From Bacteroidota bacterium (lineage in GTDB: Bacteria > Bacteroidota > Bacteroidia > Chitinophagales > Chitinophagaceae), in contig JAIUNW010000001.1 of assembly GCA_020161535.1 (NCBI GenBank), positions 124,001-188,000 on the forward strand: a stretch of DNA of 64,000 bases. The letters run 5' to 3'. Of this stretch, positions 59,935-64,000 are shown one piece after another. The stretch's first letter is position 1, and each line of letters opens with the position of its first letter. The notes beneath the pieces were generated by a model. The model did not search any database. It saw only the letters and a program-made list of their open reading frames with translations, and was not told where the DNA came from. Made by a program: the position numbers and the translations under genes.

Positions 59935-62583
59935 ATGGAACTGAGCAAGAATTTTGAACCGGCAGCAACAGAAAGCCGGTGGACAAGTATCTGGAAAGAC
60001 AGGAAATATTTCAACAGCGAGCCCGACCAGCGCCCTTCCTTCACAGTGGTAATTCCACCACCCAACGTAACGGGTGTACTGCACATGGGCCATACCTTAA
60101 ACGAAACCGTACAAGATATACTGGTGCGCAAAGCGCGGATGAGTGGTTTCAACGCCTGCTGGGTGCCCGGTAGCGACCATGCCTCTATTGCTACCGAAGC
60201 CAAAGTGGTGCAGATGCTGGAAAAAGAAAAAGGCATTAAGAAGGCCGATCTTACTCGTCCGGAGTTTTTACGGTACGCCTTTGAATGGAAAGAAAAATAT
60301 GGCGGCATTATCTATAGCCAGATTGAAAAATTGGGTTGCAGTGTTGATTGGAACCGGGTGACATTCACGATGGACGACCATTACTACCGCGCCGTTATCA
60401 AAGTATTCATTGATCTGTTCGAAAAGGGGCTGATTTATCGCGGAGCGCGCATGATCAACTGGGATCCGGCGGCCAAAACCGCGCTTAGTGATGAAGAAGT
60501 TGAATACAAAGAAGTACAGGGCAAACTCTACTATATCAAGTACAAACTGGAAAAAGCGGGCGATATCATTATTGCTACTCAACGTCCTGAAACCATCATG
60601 GGCGATACAGCCATTTGTGTTAATCCCAACGATGAACGATATGCTTCACTGGCCGGCTCCTATGCCTATGTACCCTTGATCGACCGAAAAATTCCGATCA
60701 TCTTTGATGAATATGTTGATCCAAGTTTTGGTACCGGTGCGTTGAAAGTAACCCCGGCGCACGATATCAATGACTATAACCTGGGCTTGAAACACAACTT
60801 AGACATTATTGATACCCTGAATGACGATGGCACCCTCAGTGTGGCCGCTACCATTCATATTGGTACCGATCGATTCAAAGCCCGCAAATTGATTGTAGCT
60901 GAACTGGAAGCGAAGGGCTTGCTGGCGAAAGAAGAAAGCTACCAAACAAGGGTGGGTTATAGCCAGCGAACCGGCGTAGTGGTAGAACCGAAAATATCGA
61001 CACAGTGGTTTTTGAAAATGAAAGACCTGGCCGGTCCCGCGCTTGATGCCGTGGTATCTGGTCAGATTAGCATTCACCCCGGCGATAAGTTCCTGGCTAC
61101 GTACAAGTATTGGATGGAGAATGTGCGAGATTGGTGTATCAGTCGCCAGTTGTGGTGGGGACAACAAATACCGGCCTGGTACAACAAAGACGGGGTTTGC
61201 ATAGTGGCAAGCGATCGTGAAACGGCGGTTATACGTTTCCGTGAGCAAGGCATTGAAGTGACGGCGGAGGAAATCAAACAAGATGAGGATGTACTCGATA
61301 CCTGGTTTTCTTCCTGGCTTTGGCCAATGGAAGTTTTCAATGGTATTACAGCTCCAGGCAACAAAGAAATCGAATACTATTATCCCAGTTCGGTATTGGT
61401 GACCGGGCAGGATATCATTTTCTTTTGGGTTGCCAGGATGGTGATGGCCGGTATGGAATACAAGAAAGAAATTCCTTTCCGTGATGTGTATTTCACCGGT
61501 ATGGTGCGCGACAAGCAGGGCCGAAAAATGAGCAAGAGCCTCGGCAACTCGCCCGATTTGTTGGAACTGATTGACAAATATGGCGCTGATGCTGTTCGTT
61601 TTGGCATCATGATTTCGTCACCGGCAGGCAATGATTTGTTGTTTGATGAAGCATCGCTTGAGCAGGGTCGTTTCTTCAACAACAAAATGTGGAATGCCCT
61701 GAAGTTGATTGGCATGTGGCAGGAAAAACAAACGGCAGAAAAATCGACCGATAACTGGGCCCACGAATGGTTTGCCAGCAGGTTGTTGCAGGCGCGACTG
61801 GAAGTGGAACAACTCCTCTCCCAATTCCGCCTGAGCGAAGCCCTGAAAACAATTTATTCGTTGATCTGGGACGATTACTGCAGTTGGTATTTGGAATGGA
61901 TCAAACCCGGCTTTCAAGAAGCCATCGCCAGCGACTCACTGCAAAAAGCCATTGGTTTCTATGAAGAGTTGTTGCAATTGTTGCATCCATTTATGCCATT
62001 TATTACTGAAGAAATATACAGCCTGCTGCGTGAACGCAAAACCGACGATGTATTGTGTACTCGTCAGTTTCCGGCAATTGATGTACAACGGGAAAATTTG
62101 CAGATGGCAACCTGCCAGTTAAGACTGGAAGAGGGTCAATTGCTGAAATCAGCCATCAGCGGCTTGCGAGATGCACGCAACAAAGCACAACTAAAACCAA
62201 AGGAACAGGTAGCCGTTTTTGTTTGTCCCTCGAACCCTGCCTCCTACAACAGCATTGCACCCATCTTGCAAAAACAAGTCAACGCATCGGCGCTATCCTT
62301 CACCAAAGAGGCGATTACCAAATCTATCACCGTGGTGATTGGCAAAGACCAATTCTATTTGCAGATGGAAAAAGAACTGGTGCCGGCGCACCAGAAAGAG
62401 GATTTGCTGAAGGAACTCGAATACCTGAAAGGTTTCCTGGTAAGTGTGGAAAAGAAACTCAACAATGAACGCTTTGTGCAGAATGCGAAGCCGGAAGTAG
62501 TGGAAACCGAAAAGAAAAAGGCGGAAGACGCACAGGCAAAAATCAAACTGATTGAAGAAAGCCTGTCGGCCTTGAGCGCCTGA
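59935..62583 (+). CDS. valS: Valyl-tRNA synthetase
   Basis: Class I aminoacyl-tRNA synthetase of 882 residues. The HIGH motif is PPPNVTGVLHMGH and the KMSKS motif GRKMSKSLGNSP. The editing (CP1) domain and a C-terminal coiled coil (LLKELEYLKGFLVSVEKKL) are present. The window also carries two tRNA-Val genes about 5.5 kb upstream. The ATG at 59935 is preceded at once by a -7 box. Confidence 0.97.
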   Translation: MELSKNFEPAATESRWTSIWKDRKYFNSEPDQRPSFTVVIPPPNVTGVLHMGHTLNETVQDILVRKARMSGFNACWVPGSDHASIATEAKVVQMLEKEKGIKKADLTRPEFLRYAFEWKEKYGGIIYSQIEKLGCSVDWNRVTFTMDDHYYRAVIKVFIDLFEKGLIYRGARMINWDPAAKTALSDEEVEYKEVQGKLYYIKYKLEKAGDIIIATQRPETIMGDTAICVNPNDERYASLAGSYAYVPLIDRKIPIIFDEYVDPSFGTGALKVTPAHDINDYNLGLKHNLDIIDTLNDDGTLSVAATIHIGTDRFKARKLIVAELEAKGLLAKEESYQTRVGYSQRTGVVVEPKISTQWFLKMKDLAGPALDAVVSGQISIHPGDKFLATYKYWMENVRDWCISRQLWWGQQIPAWYNKDGVCIVASDRETAVIRFREQGIEVTAEEIKQDEDVLDTWFSSWLWPMEVFNGITAPGNKEIEYYYPSSVLVTGQDIIFFWVARMVMAGMEYKKEIPFRDVYFTGMVRDKQGRKMSKSLGNSPDLLELIDKYGADAVRFGIMISSPAGNDLLFDEASLEQGRFFNNKMWNALKLIGMWQEKQTAEKSTDNWAHEWFASRLLQARLEVEQLLSQFRLSEALKTIYSLIWDDYCSWYLEWIKPGFQEAIASDSLQKAIGFYEELLQLLHPFMPFITEEIYSLLRERKTDDVLCTRQFPAIDVQRENLQMATCQLRLEEGQLLKSAISGLRDARNKAQLKPKEQVAVFVCPSNPASYNSIAPILQKQVNASALSFTKEAITKSITVVIGKDQFYLQMEKELVPAHQKEDLLKELEYLKGFLVSVEKKLNNERFVQNAKPEVVETEKKKAEDAQAKIKLIEESLSALSA

Positions 62584-62649
62584 TCTGAAGGGTGGGTACA
62601 ATAGGTTGGCTGGCTGGTACAACCATTGATGGGCGGCAATGCCAGCACA

Positions 62650-64000
62650 TTAGTGCATTACGGCCGGTTGTTTATTGATGCTGCCGGGAAGAATATTAAC
62701 CGGAATGATCAATTCAAACCGATTGCGGCCCAGGTAACTGCTGGTTGGTAGGTCTGCATCAAGCAGGCGCGCATAGCGAATACCGAAGCTTAGCGGCAAC
62801 TGGTTCCACCATTTGGTATCTGCCATTAATTCTACACCTGCCGAGCGATACACCTGCCAGTTATTGTTACCAAACATTGAATGATCACGCGCGATGCTGT
62901 GGTCATAAAATAGATTGGCTCGAAGCCGAAGCAGGTAAACCATTTGAAAGGCACCTACATCGGGATAACATAACGGGAATGCATAGTTGACGCCTGCCTT
63001 GCCAGCCCGAAAAAAGTTTTCGTCGTAATAACCACGGGCAATACCCATCTCATTGGAAAACCGAATGCCATTGCTGCTATCGCGCCCCTGGGCAGCCAGA
63101 GAAAGAACCAGGCTATGGTTTTTCGCCAGTCCGGGGAAATAAAAATTGCCGGCGAGCAGTAGTTGGTTTGACGAAAATAGGCTGATGGCGTTGCGATAAT
63201 GCAGGCGAATCGATTGTGCAAAGGCCGGGTTGAATTGCTGTACAGCTTGTTGGGTTTGGTTGCTATACACAAGCTGGTGATCGAGGTATTGGTAGGAAGG
63301 CGATCCGTAGGTTTCCCGGTCTCTGAACTGCGCTTTGTTAAACACAATATTCGAATAAGCTGTCAGGTATCGGAGGTATTTGCCTCTACTGAAATTCAAC
63401 GGAATTTGAACACCGATGGGTGCTTCTATTTCGTTCCAATAAACTGGTCGGCCCTGCACATAACTACGACGATCGATGGTATAATTAATGCCCGCATTGA
63501 TGATGGGAAACCAGTCACCCCAACTGGCATTCAGTCCAATTTTTTTATAGCCTTCGTTTCTGTTGTAACCGAAATACAAATCAGACTCCAGGGTATTCAA
63601 CGTATTCTGGCTAATAAAATCGAGGCTGAATTCCTCGCCGTCAAACCAGGGCAGCCAGGAATGTAGGTTCAGTAAAGCGGTCGACTTCCGATATTTCCCG
63701 ATAGAATAATTATCAGCTTTTACCATTGGCGCCAGGATCGATTGATCAATTGATAAGGCATTTAGTTGTAAGGGATCAACCAGGCTGATGCCGGTGCCGG
63801 CTAACCGGCTTATAGCAGGTAAGTCGGTTGTTTGTATTCGCATCCCATCTGCTGTAAACTGCATCCAGCTTAGCTTATCCCCGTACACTGCTGGCTGGTA
63901 CTGACCGGTTTGCGAATTCCCCACTGGTAGCAATTCGAGGCCACTACCGTCTATGCTCACCCGAAACAGCCGATCCCGGCCCTGGTCAGAAGCCGTAAAA
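62650..64000 (-). CDS. Outer-membrane beta-barrel protein with TolB-like propeller, C-terminal part
   Basis: The gene runs off the right edge, and at least 450 codons are visible. The part nearest the window end reads FTASDQGRDRLFRVSIDGSG, typical of a TolB/WD40-like propeller blade. The C-terminal ~330 residues have alternating aromatic strands (FSLDFISQNTLNTLESDLYFGYN, YLRYLTAYSNIVFNKAQF) like an outer-membrane barrel. I cannot assign a function; a secreted-propeller barrel of the Bacteroidota type is likely. The start is outside the window. It converges on valS with 66 bases between. Confidence 0.7.
   Translation of the reverse strand, partial: FTASDQGRDRLFRVSIDGSGLELLPVGNSQTGQYQPAVYGDKLSWMQFTADGMRIQTTDLPAISRLAGTGISLVDPLQLNALSIDQSILAPMVKADNYSIGKYRKSTALLNLHSWLPWFDGEEFSLDFISQNTLNTLESDLYFGYNRNEGYKKIGLNASWGDWFPIINAGINYTIDRRSYVQGRPVYWNEIEAPIGVQIPLNFSRGKYLRYLTAYSNIVFNKAQFRDRETYGSPSYQYLDHQLVYSNQTQQAVQQFNPAFAQSIRLHYRNAISLFSSNQLLLAGNFYFPGLAKNHSLVLSLAAQGRDSSNGIRFSNEMGIARGYYDENFFRAGKAGVNYAFPLCYPDVGAFQMVYLLRLRANLFYDHSIARDHSMFGNNNWQVYRSAGVELMADTKWWNQLPLSFGIRYARLLDADLPTSSYLGRNRFELIIPVNILPGSINKQPAVMH

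Overview
The window comes from a Bacteroidota chromosome, most plausibly a member of the Chitinophagaceae (inference from gene content). The support is a set of TAnnTTTG-type -7 promoter boxes with TTG-type -33 boxes, a TonB-dependent receptor with a carboxypeptidase-regulatory-like plug domain, a DUF2723/GT117 protein, a DUF1835 protein, and ParE and MoxR/VWA proteins of the Bacteroidota type. Most of it is dense housekeeping and metabolic DNA. Only about 35-39.8 kb looks like accessory DNA.

Layout. 0-2.1 kb: the end of a DUF1835 gene and parE. 2.2-6.1 kb: a plus-strand run with its own promoter, made of two small tandem paralogues of unknown function, a YkgJ-type cysteine-cluster protein, a rhodanese-thioredoxin lipoprotein and dnaG. 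6.1-11.9 kb: minus-strand housekeeping genes (YdeI/OmdA-type protein, M48 lipoprotein, plsY, prmA, pnp, rpsO). 11.9-14.5 kb: a short glycan locus with an internally deleted Gfo/Idh-type dehydrogenase and two glycosyltransferases. 14.5-28.8 kb: ftsE and a ten-gene assimilatory sulfur cluster transcribed as cysJ-cysI-cobA-cysE-cysK-cysH-cysD-TonB receptor-Met8/TauE fusion-cysN. Together these cover sulfate activation, APS reduction, sulfite reduction, siroheme supply and cysteine synthesis. An Rrf2 regulator lies just upstream of cysJ, and a perfect inverted repeat sits in the cysJ promoter region. 29.3-31.5 kb: galK and a divergent AraC regulator. 31.5-35 kb: a redox operon (di-haem peroxidase, GNAT, di-haem cytochrome c, OsmC-ferredoxin fusion).

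35.2-39.95 kb: a GH43-like enzyme, then an AT-richer patch of small hypothetical genes, one interrupted gene and a broken tyrosine recombinase next to tRNA-Lys. This is best read as a decayed integrated element. 40-64 kb: SDR plus SAM hydrolase, a large DUF2723 membrane glycosyltransferase, a VWA/MoxR pair, murB, an NAD(P)-binding epimerase-like gene, priA, plsC, a DUF4258 protein, mtaB, two identical tRNA-Val genes, a Gcr-type membrane protein, the N-degron pair clpS-aat, an esterase, a DnaQ/GIY-YIG nuclease, valS and the C-terminal part of an outer-membrane beta-barrel protein.

The most useful cross-cutting observation is regulatory. Six genes (ftsE, cysN, murB, mtaB, the DnaQ/GIY-YIG gene and valS) have an exact TAnnTTTG box only 4-7 bases before the chosen start codon, which suggests leaderless mRNAs. 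No CRISPR array, complete insertion sequence or recognised defence system was seen. No clearly new multi-gene system stands out. The best candidates for novelty are the two small paralogues before dnaG, the receptor and fusion transporter inside the sulfur operon, and the Rrf2-linked palindrome.
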